A stretch of DNA of 64,000 nucleotides, from NCBI GenBank assembly GCA_013314755.1, contig JABUFA010000005.1, positions 1-64,000 of the forward strand, read 5' to 3'. Below are positions 7,121 through 16,665 of the stretch, one piece after another (positions within the stretch are counted from its first letter, which is position 1; each line of letters opens with the position of its first letter). The translations under genes were made by a program, and so were the position numbers. The notes beneath the pieces were generated by a model that saw nothing but the letters and a program-made list of their open reading frames with translations, searched no databases and was not told where the DNA came from. Origin of the DNA: Chthonomonadia bacterium. Lineage in GTDB: Bacteria; Armatimonadota; HRBIN16.

Positions 7121-8742
7121 GCCTCTGTCCCCGCCATATTCGCCCGCAGAGAGCGCGAAGCGGTCGCCAGCTCCCGCAGGGCTTCACTGCGCAGGAGCAT
7201 CCCTTCTTCCTGAAAGCGCGTCTCCTTCGATTCGGCAAAGGAGAGCAAGCTCCCCAGCGACTGCTGCATCAGACTGCCTGCCAGTAGGAAGTGATGGTGG
7301 GCATCCAGCAGGCGAGGAATGGGCCTCAGAGAGCGCAGAAACTGGAGAAGGCTGTTGCTCTGTGCTTCCAGACCTTTCAGCGTGTTGAACAGGGTCTCCA
7401 GCGTGACACCGCCACTGCTGTAGGAAGCAATCGCCTCCTGAATACGCTGAGCCAGTTGCGTCATGCCTGTCTCCACACCGTCCGCTATGGTCTGGTACAC
7501 CGCGCCGCGTCTCCCTTCATCCTCCTCGGGGATAAGCGCGTACAGTTTGCCAGCCACCTCCTGGGCGCGGGGATACTGGGCACGGGCAAGATAGAGCTTC
7601 ACCAGGCGAAGCAGAGGCTCGGTGCTGTCTGGGGCGTGCTGTGCCGCCTGCTGATAGCACTCTTCCGCCTCGGTAATGCGTGCTCGGTTCCACAGCAGGT
7701 CGCCCAGATGGAGCCATGCCCCCACGTTCTTCGGGTCGCGCTCCAGCATCCGGCGATACATGGTTTCTGCCTCATCCAGACGGTTCGCGCGCATGTAGGC
7801 ATCTGCCAGCGCCAGAAGCAGGGGGGTGCTATCGGAAACAATATGCACCGCGCGAAGCCCTTCCTCCACGGCGGCTTCTTCTTTCCCGCTTTGCAGGAGC
7901 GCCTCTATCAGCAGGCGACGCGGTTCGGGGTCGGTAGGCTTGGCGTCAATGGCTCGGCGAAAAGCTTCTATCGCGTTGGCGAGGTCGCCCGCTTTGAGAT
8001 ACTTCTGCCCCTCTTCCAGAAACTGTTTCATCAGCGCGTCGGAGTCGGTGGCTGGGCTCTTGCCCGTCTGCCCGGAGTTTCGCGCCTCTTCCTGCGTCAG
8101 GTCCACGCGAGGCAGGGTCGCCATCGGCTCGGCAATCAGGCGGGCAACCAGATTGCTGGCAGCGGTGCGAGCGGTGCTGACGGGGTCCACCGTCATCACG
8201 CCGCCTGCCATTGCCCTCTGCACCGGCTGGCTCTCTATCTGAGCCTGCCACGTACGGCCGCCCCCAACCGGCATCCACGAGGCGGTGACCAGAATGACCG
8301 AGTTCGTCGGCAGGTTCTGAAGCAGGCTGGGGTCTATCTTTTTCCCCCGCGCAGGACGGGGAAGCATGGGCGGTTTATCCTGCCACGCTGCACTGACAGT
8401 CAGCGCAATGTCCCCTTCCAGTGCCTGCACGATACGCCGCTTCTGTTCCGCAGAAGGTTTCTCGGTGACATCCGTGGATTTCAGCACACCTTCCTGCACC
8501 AGACGCTGGATGTAGGGAGCCGAGGGAGCGTAAATGAGCACATTCACCCGCCGGGTGGCTTCCAGCTGCTCCGCCAGTGGGGTGGCGATGCCGATGTTGG
8601 GGTCTGGCTGGTCCCTCTTGAACTCCACCCTTTCGGGGAAGATAACCACCAGCGGGCGACGCGCGGGCAGCTGGGCAAAGGCAGTCAGCCCGGCGAACAG
8701 AAGCATCGCACAGATTCCGGCACGCACAACCCACTTTTCCAT
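7114..8742 (-). CDS. Secreted TPR-repeat protein
   Basis: The product of about 542 residues begins with a signal peptide (MEKWVVRAGICAMLLFAGLT, cleavage near AFA-Q). Residues 20-200 form an unassigned domain; residues about 240-410 contain tetratricopeptide repeats such as AIEAFRRAIDAKPTDPEPR, AETMYRRMLERDPKNVGAW and AEECYQQAAQHAPDSTEPL. I chose the ATG at 8742 because GGAGG stands nine bases before it; earlier in-frame ATGs at 8760 and 8751 overlap that site and the end of the upstream TPR gene. It probably acts as a periplasmic protein-binding scaffold. The exact function is unknown. Confidence 0.8.
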   Translation of the reverse strand: MEKWVVRAGICAMLLFAGLTAFAQLPARRPLVVIFPERVEFKRDQPDPNIGIATPLAEQLEATRRVNVLIYAPSAPYIQRLVQEGVLKSTDVTEKPSAEQKRRIVQALEGDIALTVSAAWQDKPPMLPRPARGKKIDPSLLQNLPTNSVILVTASWMPVGGGRTWQAQIESQPVQRAMAGGVMTVDPVSTARTAASNLVARLIAEPMATLPRVDLTQEEARNSGQTGKSPATDSDALMKQFLEEGQKYLKAGDLANAIEAFRRAIDAKPTDPEPRRLLIEALLQSGKEEAAVEEGLRAVHIVSDSTPLLLALADAYMRANRLDEAETMYRRMLERDPKNVGAWLHLGDLLWNRARITEAEECYQQAAQHAPDSTEPLLRLVKLYLARAQYPRAQEVAGKLYALIPEEDEGRRGAVYQTIADGVETGMTQLAQRIQEAIASYSSGGVTLETLFNTLKGLEAQSNSLLQFLRSLRPIPRLLDAHHHFLLAGSLMQQSLGSLLSFAESKETRFQEEGMLLRSEALRELATASRSLRANMAGTEAK

Positions 8743-8747
8743 CAGCC

Positions 8748-10019
8748 TCATCCTCCACATGCTGCCAGCCCCTGTTTAGCCGCTTCCAGCCCACGCCGGG
8801 CACGCTCCACGTTCTGGTTGGCGGCAATCTGGCGTTCGTATTCGGCGATGGCTTGCTGGTAGGCGTTCCGGGCAGCCTCCAGGTCGCCCACGCGCTGATA
8901 ACACAGCCCAATCTGCTGGTACACGAAGCCCTTATCGGTCGCCCCCTGCAGTGCTTTCTGATACAGCGGTATCGCCTCGCGGTATCTGCCAGCCAGCTGA
9001 TGCTGTTGCGCCACGCGCATCAGGTCTTCCGCTTCCATAGACGCAGGTGGAGGCGCCACCACTCCACTCCCTGTTGGTGAGCCACCCGGTCGCACCGTAA
9101 TCTCCATCACGGGCTGGCGGCCTGTGGGTTGCTGGCTGGTGTTCGGCTGAAGCGGCACATCGGGCATCACCACCGAGCCACTCGCCGCGGGGCGTTCACC
9201 GCCGCCGTTCGCCTGCTGTCGGTTGTTCTGTGGTGGCGTCGTCGGCTCGGAAGGCGCGACGGTCAGGGGCGGCAAGGGCGGCAGAGGTACCCGCTGGTTA
9301 CGGGTGCTGGACGACGGTCGCTCCGCAGTGCGCTCCTGGGACGGTACGGCTGGGGTTTCCGCCGGCGTCTGCGCAGGCGCAGAAGGGGTGTATTCTGGCA
9401 TCGGCTGATACCACCCATACGAACCATACGGCGTGTAGCCTGTTTGCGGCGCGGGTTGCGCGGGGGCGGACGGTTGCGGCATCGGCTGAGACCGTTCAGG
9501 GCGACCCTGGTAGTTCAGCGCAGCCAGCCCCATCACAAACAACCCTACTGTGACGAAGATACCGATAATCAGCGGCAGGTAGTTCGGCTCTTCGCGAGGC
9601 GCGCGCGGAACGGGCATATGCAGGCGGCGGCGCAGTTCCTCCAGCTTGGCGCGATCCGCTACGCTGTCGGGGTTGAGCGCAACCACTTTTTCGTATTCGG
9701 CAATCGCCTTCTGCAGGCTGCCCTGCTTCTCGTAAATCAGCCCTAACAGGGAGTGAGCCGAGGTGTTCGCCGGGTCGAGCACCAGCACCCCCTCGCAAGC
9801 CAGAATCGCCTCCTGCAGGCGTCCCTCCGCCTCATGCGTCAGCGCGTCGTTCAGCAGTTGCTGAATCTTCTCCTGCTGTTCCGGCGTATCCATCTGGAAC
9901 GCGCTTTCGTCCAGCGGAGGTATCTTGCGCTCCGACTGTAACCGGTGCCCGCACTGATGGCAGAACCGGCTATCGTCGGTATTGTATGCACCACACTGCG
10001 TGCAGAACACTCTCCTCAC
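8748..10019 (-). CDS. Zinc-ribbon, TPR and membrane-anchor protein
   Basis: This 423-residue protein starts with a zinc ribbon (Cys6, Cys9, Cys20, Cys23), followed by TPR repeats (about 50-130), one membrane helix (about 147-170), a long Pro/Gln/Ser-rich linker (about 171-330), and two more TPR-like repeats at the C-terminus (ALQGATDKGFVYQQIGLCYQ). The ribbon end should be cytoplasmic and the proline-rich part outside. It starts three bases after ruvB ends and abuts the secreted TPR protein. The two probably work together, but no pathway can be named. Confidence 0.75.
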   Translation of the reverse strand: MRRVFCTQCGAYNTDDSRFCHQCGHRLQSERKIPPLDESAFQMDTPEQQEKIQQLLNDALTHEAEGRLQEAILACEGVLVLDPANTSAHSLLGLIYEKQGSLQKAIAEYEKVVALNPDSVADRAKLEELRRRLHMPVPRAPREEPNYLPLIIGIFVTVGLFVMGLAALNYQGRPERSQPMPQPSAPAQPAPQTGYTPYGSYGWYQPMPEYTPSAPAQTPAETPAVPSQERTAERPSSSTRNQRVPLPPLPPLTVAPSEPTTPPQNNRQQANGGGERPAASGSVVMPDVPLQPNTSQQPTGRQPVMEITVRPGGSPTGSGVVAPPPASMEAEDLMRVAQQHQLAGRYREAIPLYQKALQGATDKGFVYQQIGLCYQRVGDLEAARNAYQQAIAEYERQIAANQNVERARRGLEAAKQGLAACGG

Positions 10020-10022
10020 CCC

Positions 10023-11066
10023 CTATAAGAGGCGCTGTTGATGCACCTCACCGCGGGGCAAAAGCCCCAGATGCTCGTAAGCCAGACGGGTAGCTACTCG
10101 CCCCCGCGAGGTGCGATTCAGCAAGCCAATCTGTATCAGGAACGGCTCGTAGACGTCTTCAATCGTATCGCGCTCCTCGTTGGTGGCGGCGGAAAGGGTA
10201 TCAATGCCCACCGGACCGCCGTCAAACTTCTCCACAATCAGGCGCAGGAACCGCCTGTCGAACTCGTCCAGCCCCAGCGCGTCTACCTCCAGCAACTGCA
10301 GTGCCTCGTCGGCAATCTGGCGAGTAATCACGCCATCGCCGCGCACCTGTGCGTAATCCCGCACGCGCCGGAGTAAACGGTTGGCGATACGCGGTGTGCC
10401 CCGCGACCTGCGGGCAATCTCCATCGCCCCCTCGTGCTCAATTGGCACGCCGAGGATCTCCGCCGAGCGCATCACTATCGTCAGCAGCTCCTCGGGCGTA
10501 TAGAACTGGAAGTAGAGCACGATACCGAAACGCGCCCTCAGCGGCGAAGTGAGAAGCCCGGCGCGAGTGGTTGCCCCGACCAGCGTGAACGGCGGCAGGT
10601 CCAGCTTAATCGTGCGCGCGGCAGGTCCCTTGCCGATGACCAGGTCCAGCTGGTAGTCCTCCATCGCCGGGTAGAGTATCTCTTCCACCGGTCGGCTGAG
10701 GCGATGCACCTCGTCGATGAACAGCACGCTGTTAGGCTCCAGATTGGTCAGGATCGCCGCGAGGTCGCCCGGTCGTTCAATGGCGGGACCGGAGGTAGAG
10801 CGAATGGGTGCGCCCATCTCGTTGGCGATGATATGGGCGATGGTGGTCTTGCCCAGTCCGGGCGGACCGTAAAGCAGAACATGGTCCAGGGCTTCCCCGC
10901 GCTGTCTCGCCGCTTCAATGAAGATGCCCAGGTTCTCCTTCAGTCGCGCCTGACCGATGAACTCACGAAGCCAGCGCGGTCGCAGGCTGAGCTCCTCTTC
11001 TACCTCCCCCACCTGTCGGCGCGGGGTAACTATTCGCTGTTCTTCGGTGTCCTCTGTCCGGCGCAT
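10023..11066 (-). CDS. ruvB: Holliday junction branch migration helicase RuvB
   Basis: RuvB is the hexameric AAA+ motor that drives branch migration of Holliday junctions together with RuvA. The 347-residue product has Walker [10 protein letters not shown] (67-75), Walker B FIDEVH (116-121), the sensor region GATTRAGLL, and the winged-helix C-terminal domain with [13 protein letters not shown] and TSRGRVAT. It lies 62 bases after ruvA in the same direction. No ruvC is visible in the window. Confidence 0.98.
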   Translation of the reverse strand: MRRTEDTEEQRIVTPRRQVGEVEEELSLRPRWLREFIGQARLKENLGIFIEAARQRGEALDHVLLYGPPGLGKTTIAHIIANEMGAPIRSTSGPAIERPGDLAAILTNLEPNSVLFIDEVHRLSRPVEEILYPAMEDYQLDLVIGKGPAARTIKLDLPPFTLVGATTRAGLLTSPLRARFGIVLYFQFYTPEELLTIVMRSAEILGVPIEHEGAMEIARRSRGTPRIANRLLRRVRDYAQVRGDGVITRQIADEALQLLEVDALGLDEFDRRFLRLIVEKFDGGPVGIDTLSAATNEERDTIEDVYEPFLIQIGLLNRTSRGRVATRLAYEHLGLLPRGEVHQQRLL

Positions 11067-11128
11067 GGTTTCTCCACAGTTCCATACATCTGTCTACATT
11101 TTAGACGGCACGGCAACGGGCAACGTTA

Positions 11129-11749
11129 CTACCGCCCTCCGGTCGTCAGCGTTTGCAGGGCACTGCGCACCAGCGCGGCAGTATCGGCGTCGGCGGGAAG
11201 CCCCTTCGCGGCAACCTCTACCGCCCTGCGAGCGTCGGTGCGCCCATAGCCCAGCGCCATCAACGCCTCTACCGCGTCTTCCAGCCTGTCCGATGGCAGG
11301 GGTTTCCCCTTCGCCGCCAGGCGGTCTACCCGGCGTTCCCAGGCGATTTCCGCCGCCTTATCCTTCAGCTCCACCGCAATACGCTGGGCAATCTTCGTGC
11401 CGACGCCGGGCGCACCGGTCAGGCGTTTGATGTCTTCGGCGGCGATTGCCATCGCCAGCTGTTCGGCGTCCATCACGCTGAGCAAGCTGAGCGCGGCTTT
11501 GGGTCCCACCCCGCTGACGCTGATGAGCATCTCGAAGAGCCTGCGCTGTTCGGGGGTGAGGAACCCGTAGAGGCTCATCTCCTCCTCGCGTACATAAAAG
11601 GTGGTGAGCAGGTACACCTGCTCACCGACCGCTGGAAGATTGGCGGAAACCGTTTCCGGCACCAGCACGCGATAGCCGACGCCGTTCACATCCACCACGA
11701 CCGCCGTCGTGTCCTTCTCGACCAGTGTGCCGCGCACATGCGCAATCAT
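11129..11749 (-). CDS. ruvA: Holliday junction DNA-binding protein RuvA
   Basis: RuvA binds four-way junctions and loads RuvB. The 206-residue product begins MIAHVRGTLVEKD, has the OB-fold domain, two helix-hairpin-helix segments (LISVSGVGPKAALSLL and LTGAPGVGTKIAQRI), and the flexible C-terminal domain III that contacts RuvB (DAVEALMALGYGRTDA). The frame is open upstream into hisG, but homology begins at the ATG at 11749, three bases after the hisG stop. Confidence 0.97.
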   Translation of the reverse strand: MIAHVRGTLVEKDTTAVVVDVNGVGYRVLVPETVSANLPAVGEQVYLLTTFYVREEEMSLYGFLTPEQRRLFEMLISVSGVGPKAALSLLSVMDAEQLAMAIAAEDIKRLTGAPGVGTKIAQRIAVELKDKAAEIAWERRVDRLAAKGKPLPSDRLEDAVEALMALGYGRTDARRAVEVAAKGLPADADTAALVRSALQTLTTGGR

Positions 11750-11751
11750 GG

Positions 11752-12621
11752 TCAGTAAATCACCTTGTTGAGGGGATACTCCACGATACCCTGTGCTCCG
11801 GCGCGTTTGAGCTGCGGGATAAGGTCGCGCACCTGCTTGCTCTCCAGAATGGTCTCCACCGCCACCCAACCCTCATCCGAGAGGGGCGAGATGGTGGGGT
11901 TTTTCAGTGCGGGCAGAACGTTCAGCACGGCGGGCAGGTTCGTGCGCTCCACATTCATTTTCAAGCCCACTAACGCGCCTGCGTTCAGCGCGGCGGTCAA
12001 CAGCATCGCGATGTTTTCGGTCTTTTCGCGCTTCCAGGGGTCCTGCCATGCCTGCTTGTTGGCAATCAGGCGCGGGGTGGAGATAAGCAGGGTGTCGACG
12101 ATGCGCAGGTTGTGCGCACGCAGGCTGCTGCCCGTCTCGGTGTTGACCACAATGGCGTCGGCAAGCACGGGCACTTTCACCTCGCACGCCCCCCACGAGA
12201 ACTCCACATCCGCCTGCACGCCGTGCTGTTGCAGGTATCGCTCGGTGAGGCGCACGTACTCGGTGGCGATGCGCTTGCCCTGCAGGTCCCTGACGCTTTC
12301 AATCGGACTGCTCTCCTGTACCGCCAGTACCACCCGCACCGGGTTGCGCGTCACTTTGGAATATGTCAGCTCGGCGACCTCAATCACGTCCACGCCGTTA
12401 TCCTCAATCCAGTCCTTCCCGCTGATGCCCACGTCCAGCACGCCATCCTCCACGTAGCGCGGGATTTCCTGTGGACGGATGAGCCAGGGCTCCAGCTCGG
12501 GGTCGTCCACCGTAGGTTCATAGGAACGTGCAGAGACGTGGAAGTCAAATCCCGCCTTTTTGAACAGGTCAAAGGTTGCCTCTTGCAGACTGCCCTTCGG
12601 CAAACCGATTTTCAGCTTCAC
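11752..12621 (-). CDS. hisG: ATP phosphoribosyltransferase, long form
   Basis: HisG joins ATP and PRPP in the first step of histidine synthesis. At 289 residues it is the long form, with a C-terminal regulatory ACT-like domain (ending near [20 protein letters not shown]) that senses histidine and makes HisZ unnecessary. The N-terminus [12 protein letters not shown] and the segment [10 protein letters not shown] are typical. A strong promoter lies upstream (12661-12690). No other histidine gene is adjacent; instead ruvA and ruvB follow. Confidence 0.96.
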   Translation of the reverse strand: MKLKIGLPKGSLQEATFDLFKKAGFDFHVSARSYEPTVDDPELEPWLIRPQEIPRYVEDGVLDVGISGKDWIEDNGVDVIEVAELTYSKVTRNPVRVVLAVQESSPIESVRDLQGKRIATEYVRLTERYLQQHGVQADVEFSWGACEVKVPVLADAIVVNTETGSSLRAHNLRIVDTLLISTPRLIANKQAWQDPWKREKTENIAMLLTAALNAGALVGLKMNVERTNLPAVLNVLPALKNPTISPLSDEGWVAVETILESKQVRDLIPQLKRAGAQGIVEYPLNKVIY

Positions 12622-12660
12622 GCTTGATACTCCTGTAGCTTACAGAGTGTTGCGTAGAAG

Positions 12661-12690
12661 ATTATATCGGTTATCGAGGGCAGGCGTCAA
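12661..12690 (-). promoter_or_regulatory. Promoter of the hisG-ruvAB operon
   Basis: Read leftward, TTGACG (12690-12685) and TATAAT (12666-12661) are separated by 18 bases, and the hisG start follows 40 bases downstream. This is a good housekeeping-type promoter. Confidence 0.75.
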
Positions 12691-12753
12691 CCTTATGGGT
12701 CCGGGGTCAAGTAGAACAATTGGATAGAAAACTGAAAGCTGCGAGATTTGGAG

Positions 12754-12843
12754 TGCTGAAGCTTGCTTCAGCAAGTTCTGCTTGCGGAGGCTGGAACCTG
12801 CTTCAGCAGGTTTCGTTCTGCGTAGCCTGCGACTTTCAGTCGC
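12754..12843. repeat. Dispersed hairpin repeat family A, copy 1
   Basis: Three hairpins stand in a row in the gap between hisG and osmC: TGCTGAAG/CTTCAGCA (12754-12773), AACCTGCT/AGCAGGTT (12795-12812) and GCGACT/AGTCGC (12829-12843). The same order of hairpins occurs at 25527-25644. It is noncoding. Confidence 0.85.
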
Positions 12844-12891
12844 AAGGGCAGGGGAAGGGGGGGAACCTTTAGGTATCAGTCTCGCTGGGAC

Positions 12892-12919
12892 TTGACAAAG
12901 TTGATTTTTATGGTATAAT
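12892..12919 (+). promoter_or_regulatory. Promoter of the OsmC-like gene
   Basis: A perfect TTGACA (12892-12897) and a perfect TATAAT (12914-12919) with 16 bases between them and a TGG just before the -10 (12911-12913). The start codon follows 33 bases downstream. Confidence 0.85.
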
Positions 12920-12952
12920 TAGTCAACAATACGCTGATGCTGGAGGTGGCCT

Positions 12953-13429
12953 ATGCCCAACGAACCGATTTGGATGCATCTGAGCGCAGAAGGTGAATGG
13001 GAAGGGGGAATGCGCACCCGCCTGCAGGTGCGCGATTTTGCGCCCCTGTACAGCGACGAACCGCCTTCCTTTGGCGGACAGGATAGCGCACCAAATCCGA
13101 TGGAACTGCTTCTGGCGGCGCTGAACGGCTGCCTCTCCGTGATGATTCAGGTCATCGCCCGCGAGAAGGACATTGAGGTGCGAGGAGTGCGCTTTCATGC
13201 GGAGGGCGATTTGGACCTGCGCGGCGCCATGGGCGACCCGAACGTGCCGCCTTACTTCCGCACGGTGCGCGAAAAGGTGGAAATCGTCTCTCCCGCTTCG
13301 CCCGAGCAGATACGCGACCTGCAGGAAGAGGTACAGCGTCGCTGTCCTGTTTACACTCTGCTGAAGGCAGGCGGGGTAGACGTGCAAAGCGAGTGGACAG
13401 TGACCGCGCCCGTAGAGACCTCTGTTTGA
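12953..13429 (+). CDS. OsmC/Ohr family protein
   Basis: OsmC-family proteins are cytosolic peroxidases that reduce organic hydroperoxides with two cysteines. The 158-residue product has the first cysteine in LLAALNGCLSVM and the second in VQRRCPVYTLLKAG, as in the family. GGAGGTGG precedes the ATG. It is flanked by its own strong promoter and a strong terminator (13439-13506), so it is probably a single-gene unit. An exact subfamily (OsmC, Ohr or YhfA-like) cannot be fixed. Confidence 0.88.
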   Translation: MPNEPIWMHLSAEGEWEGGMRTRLQVRDFAPLYSDEPPSFGGQDSAPNPMELLLAALNGCLSVMIQVIAREKDIEVRGVRFHAEGDLDLRGAMGDPNVPPYFRTVREKVEIVSPASPEQIRDLQEEVQRRCPVYTLLKAGGVDVQSEWTVTAPVETSV

Positions 13430-13438
13430 CCCCCCCAT

Positions 13439-13506
13439 CACCTCCGCAGGGTTTTTCGCCCTCCTGACAGCGGATTTCATTCTGTTCGCCCTGCGGAGGT
13501 GTTTTT
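13439..13506 (+). terminator. Strong terminator after the OsmC-like gene
   Basis: A 13-base perfect stem (13439-13451 with 13489-13501) encloses a 37-base loop and is followed by five T residues (13502-13506). Confidence 0.85.
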
Positions 13507-13564
13507 GATGCGTTCGTCTTGTTTCCCTGCCATGCCGGACAAATATGTCGTGTTGCCGTTTAGA

Positions 13565-13594
13565 TTGACCTGTTATTGCTTTTGGTGATACACT
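13565..13594 (+). promoter_or_regulatory. Promoter of the nfeD-slipin operon
   Basis: TTGACC (13565-13570) and TACACT (13589-13594) with an 18-base spacer, 45 bases before the nfeD start. Confidence 0.6.
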
Positions 13595-13638
13595 ATTGAT
13601 GGAAACTTTCATTTAGAGGAGAAGGCGCGGGTGCTGTG

Positions 13639-14955
13639 ATGGCTCTATCAATCCGCTTCATCAAATGGATTTTGGTGTTTTCCCTTTTGATATGGGCAGG
13701 ATTTTTATCCGCTCAGGAGCGCCAGGAAGTTCGTCCCGTGATAGTGATGCGGATGGAGGGGGTGATTGCGCCGCCGAACGCTGAGTACTTTGCCCGTGTT
13801 CTCAGGATTGCCCGCGAACGGAACGCGCAGCTGCTGGTGATAGAGCTGGATACGCCGGGTGGGTTGATGAGCTCGATGGAGCAGATTGTGAAAGACATTC
13901 TTGCCAGCGATGTTCCCGTAGCGGTCTACGTCTCTCCGTCGGGGGCGAAGGCAGGGTCGGCAGGAGTGTTCATTACGGTGGCAGCCCATATCGCGGCGAT
14001 GGCGCCCGGCACCAGCATCGGTGCGGCACATCCCGTCTCCTCCACCGGTGAAGACATTCCGGGCGCGATGGAGAAAAAGGTGGTCAACTATGCCGCCTCC
14101 TACATCCGTTCCCTTGCCGAACAGCGTGGACGCAACGCCGACTGGGCAGAGCTAGCAGTGCGGGAAAGCGCAGCCATTAGCGAAAAGCAGGCGCTGGAGA
14201 AGCGCGTGATAGACCTGGTAGCTCCGAATCTCGGCGCTCTGCTGGAAAAGGTGGATGGGCGCACCGTCAAACTGCCTCAGCGTACGGTGGTGCTGAAGAC
14301 CCGCAACGCCCCTGTTCAGCGTACCGAGATGATTCTACGTGAGCGTATCCTGCAGGTGCTGGTTAACCCCAACGTCCTGGCAATACTGGGCGTACTGGCG
14401 CTATACGGGTTGATTGCGGAGATTCAAAACCCGGGTGCGATTTTCCCCGGCGTCATCGGCGCGGTTTCTCTTCTGCTGATGCTGTATGGCTTTTCGGTTC
14501 TGCCTGTATCGTGGACGGGCATCGCCCTGCTGGTGCTGGCGATTATTCTGTTCATCGCTGATGCGTTTGCACCGTCGCACGGGGTGCTGACGCTCGGTGG
14601 GGCGATATCCATGCTGTTGGGACTGCTGATGCTGTTCGAGTCGCCTGACCCGGCGCTGCGCGTATCGTGGGTGGTTGCGCTGACCCTGACGGGGTTGACC
14701 TCGTTGTTCTTCGTGGCGATAGTGGCGGCGGGCATCCGGGCACAACGTGCGCGGCGGGTTACCGGCATGGAGGCGATGCAGGGAGCTGTGGCGGTAGCAC
14801 GTACGGACATCGCCCCGCGAGGCAAGATTTTCTATGATGGCGCCTACTGGAACGCCGTGACCGCAGGAGAGTCCATCAAGGCAGGCGAACGGGTAATCAT
14901 TGAACGGATGGATGGCTTAACTGCCGTTGTCAGGAAGGAGGAGAAGACGGAATGA
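13639..14955 (+). CDS. NfeD family membrane serine protease
   Basis: Full-length NfeD proteins combine a ClpP-like protease with membrane helices and an OB-fold, and work with slipins. After a signal-like helix (residues 6-25) comes the protease domain with ELDTPGG, the probable nucleophile Ser107 in AKAGSAGVF, and a Lys dyad near 146 (GAMEKKVVN). Five to six membrane helices follow (about 235-380), then the OB domain (about 385-435). The next gene starts inside its stop codon (ATGA), so the pair is coupled. A GTG three bases upstream is another possible start. Confidence 0.9.
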   Translation: MALSIRFIKWILVFSLLIWAGFLSAQERQEVRPVIVMRMEGVIAPPNAEYFARVLRIARERNAQLLVIELDTPGGLMSSMEQIVKDILASDVPVAVYVSPSGAKAGSAGVFITVAAHIAAMAPGTSIGAAHPVSSTGEDIPGAMEKKVVNYAASYIRSLAEQRGRNADWAELAVRESAAISEKQALEKRVIDLVAPNLGALLEKVDGRTVKLPQRTVVLKTRNAPVQRTEMILRERILQVLVNPNVLAILGVLALYGLIAEIQNPGAIFPGVIGAVSLLLMLYGFSVLPVSWTGIALLVLAIILFIADAFAPSHGVLTLGGAISMLLGLLMLFESPDPALRVSWVVALTLTGLTSLFFVAIVAAGIRAQRARRVTGMEAMQGAVAVARTDIAPRGKIFYDGAYWNAVTAGESIKAGERVIIERMDGLTAVVRKEEKTE

Positions 14956-15776
14956 ACACCCTCGAGCAACTGTTAGCCAGCGAGTCGGGCGCGTTTCTGA
15001 TTGCGGTTATCATCTTCGTGATTCTGGTGTTGCGGGCGACTCTGCGCGTGCTGCCGGAATGGGAGCGGGCGGTCGTCCTGCGCCTGGGGCGGCTGCTGGG
15101 CGTCAAAGGCCCCGGCATCATCTTCCTTCTGCCGTATATTGACCGTCCTATTCGGGTGGATACGCGGTTGGTGACCATGGACGTGCCTCGCCAGGAGGTG
15201 ATGACGCGCGATAACGTGCCGGTGACGGTAGACGCGATTGTACTGTTCCGTGTGATAGACCCCGCCGCGGCGGTGACCCGCATTGAGAACTTCATCCGCA
15301 CCACCTCGCTCATCGCCCAGACCACCCTGCGAAGCACCCTCGGGCAGGCGGAGCTGGACGACCTGCTTTCGCATCGCGACAAAATCAACCAGCAACTGCA
15401 AACCATCATTGACGAGCAGACCGAACCCTACGGTGTGAAGGTGCAGACGGTGGAGGTGCGCGATGTAGTCCTGCCCGATAGCATGAAGCGGGCAATGGCA
15501 CGCCAGGCAGAGAGCGAGCGAGAACGTCGCGCCAAGGTCATCAACGCCGAGGGCGAGTATCAGGCGGCAGAGCGACTGGTGCAGGCGGCGCAGATGATGG
15601 CAAGCCAACCCGCTGCGTTGCAGCTGCGCTATTTGCAGACCATCAGCGAAATCAGTACCCAGAGCAACAGTACCACGGTCATCCCTATCCCGGTGGACCT
15701 GCTGATGCCGTTCCTGCGCCCAGGGATGTCGGCAGCGGCTCCGCAGCCACCAGCTCAACCTGCAGGAGGAGAGTAG
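14952..15776 (+). CDS. Slipin/stomatin-like SPFH protein
   Basis: This 274-residue membrane-attached protein has one N-terminal helix (about 13-33) and an SPFH domain (PEWERAVVLRLGR, RQEVMTRDNVPVTVDAIVLF, TTLRSTLGQAELDDLL), then a coiled-coil tail (RAMARQAESERERRAKVI). Slipins form lipid-associated oligomers and are cleaved by partner NfeD proteases; the four-base overlap with the upstream NfeD gene matches that partnership. The C-terminus is proline-rich. Confidence 0.93.
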   Translation: MNTLEQLLASESGAFLIAVIIFVILVLRATLRVLPEWERAVVLRLGRLLGVKGPGIIFLLPYIDRPIRVDTRLVTMDVPRQEVMTRDNVPVTVDAIVLFRVIDPAAAVTRIENFIRTTSLIAQTTLRSTLGQAELDDLLSHRDKINQQLQTIIDEQTEPYGVKVQTVEVRDVVLPDSMKRAMARQAESERERRAKVINAEGEYQAAERLVQAAQMMASQPAALQLRYLQTISEISTQSNSTTVIPIPVDLLMPFLRPGMSAAAPQPPAQPAGGE

Positions 15777-15782
15777 CCCGGC

Positions 15783-16661
15783 ATGGCTGGTTCGCTACCG
15801 CAGGGTGTCTACACTGCACTGGTTACACCCATAACCCGAACGGGTGAGGTGGATTACGGCGCGTTCCGAACGCTCATCGACTGGCAGAGACAGCATGGCG
15901 TGCAGGGCGTGGTCGTGTGCGGCACCACCGGCGAGGGCACTTCGCTGAGCGTGGAAGAGCGGGAACGCGCCATCGCCACGGTACGCGAATACGCCGCTGA
16001 CCTGCGTGTCATCGCCGGCACCGGGTGCGCCAACCTGCCTGAAACCGTTCATCTCAGCCGTTTCGCTCAGCAGCAGGGGTGCGATGCGATACTGGCGCTT
16101 CCGCCCTTCTACTACAAGCACGTGCCGGAGGAGGGGCTGGTGGCGTATTTCATGCGCCTGCTGGACAGCGTGGATATGCCCACCCTGCTGTATAACTACC
16201 CCGACCTTGCCGGAGTGCACATCACCCCCACAGTGGTAGAGAGCCTGCTGGAGTATCCGCATCTGCTGGGCGTCAAGGACAGCTCCGGCAACTGGGAGAC
16301 TCTGCTCTCGTTTCTCCTGCGCCTGCCCCGGATGCAGATATTTGTGGGGGCGGAGAACCTGCTGGCGGATGCGCTAAGCTCGGGCGCGGCGGGGTGCATC
16401 TCTGGGCTGGCAAACGCCTTTCCCGATCTGATAGTCCAGATCGATCTCGCTGTGCGCCGGGGGGAGGATGCCACCCTTCTGAACGAGCGGCTGGCTGGTG
16501 TGCTGGAAGCGATGGACTCGGTGGCGTTCATTCCTGCCATCAAACAGGTGTGCGAATGGCGTGGCCTGCCGAAAATGTGGGTACGTCCTCCCCTTTGCGA
16601 TTTGAGCGCAACGCAGTCGGACACCCTGCGTCACCTGTTAGTGTCACTGGAAGTGCTGTAG
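15783..16661 (+). CDS. DapA-family aldolase (dihydrodipicolinate synthase-like)
   Basis: This is a TIM-barrel class I aldolase of the DapA/NanA family, 292 residues. The pyruvate-binding motif GTTGE is at 47-51, the catalytic Tyr137 is in LLYNYPD, and the Schiff-base Lys165 is in LLGVKDSSGN. These residues are shared by DapA and by related enzymes acting on sugar acids, so substrate is uncertain. It follows the slipin gene by six bases and precedes a glycosyltransferase, not lysine genes, which slightly disfavours DapA proper. Confidence 0.85.
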   Translation: MAGSLPQGVYTALVTPITRTGEVDYGAFRTLIDWQRQHGVQGVVVCGTTGEGTSLSVEERERAIATVREYAADLRVIAGTGCANLPETVHLSRFAQQQGCDAILALPPFYYKHVPEEGLVAYFMRLLDSVDMPTLLYNYPDLAGVHITPTVVESLLEYPHLLGVKDSSGNWETLLSFLLRLPRMQIFVGAENLLADALSSGAAGCISGLANAFPDLIVQIDLAVRRGEDATLLNERLAGVLEAMDSVAFIPAIKQVCEWRGLPKMWVRPPLCDLSATQSDTLRHLLVSLEVL

Positions 16662-16665
16662 AGGA

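Noticed and set aside
7291-8862. 523-codon plus-strand frame opposite the TPR gene
   Set aside because: The minus strand has a signal peptide and TPR repeats; the plus frame is Gln/Arg/His-rich and without motifs.
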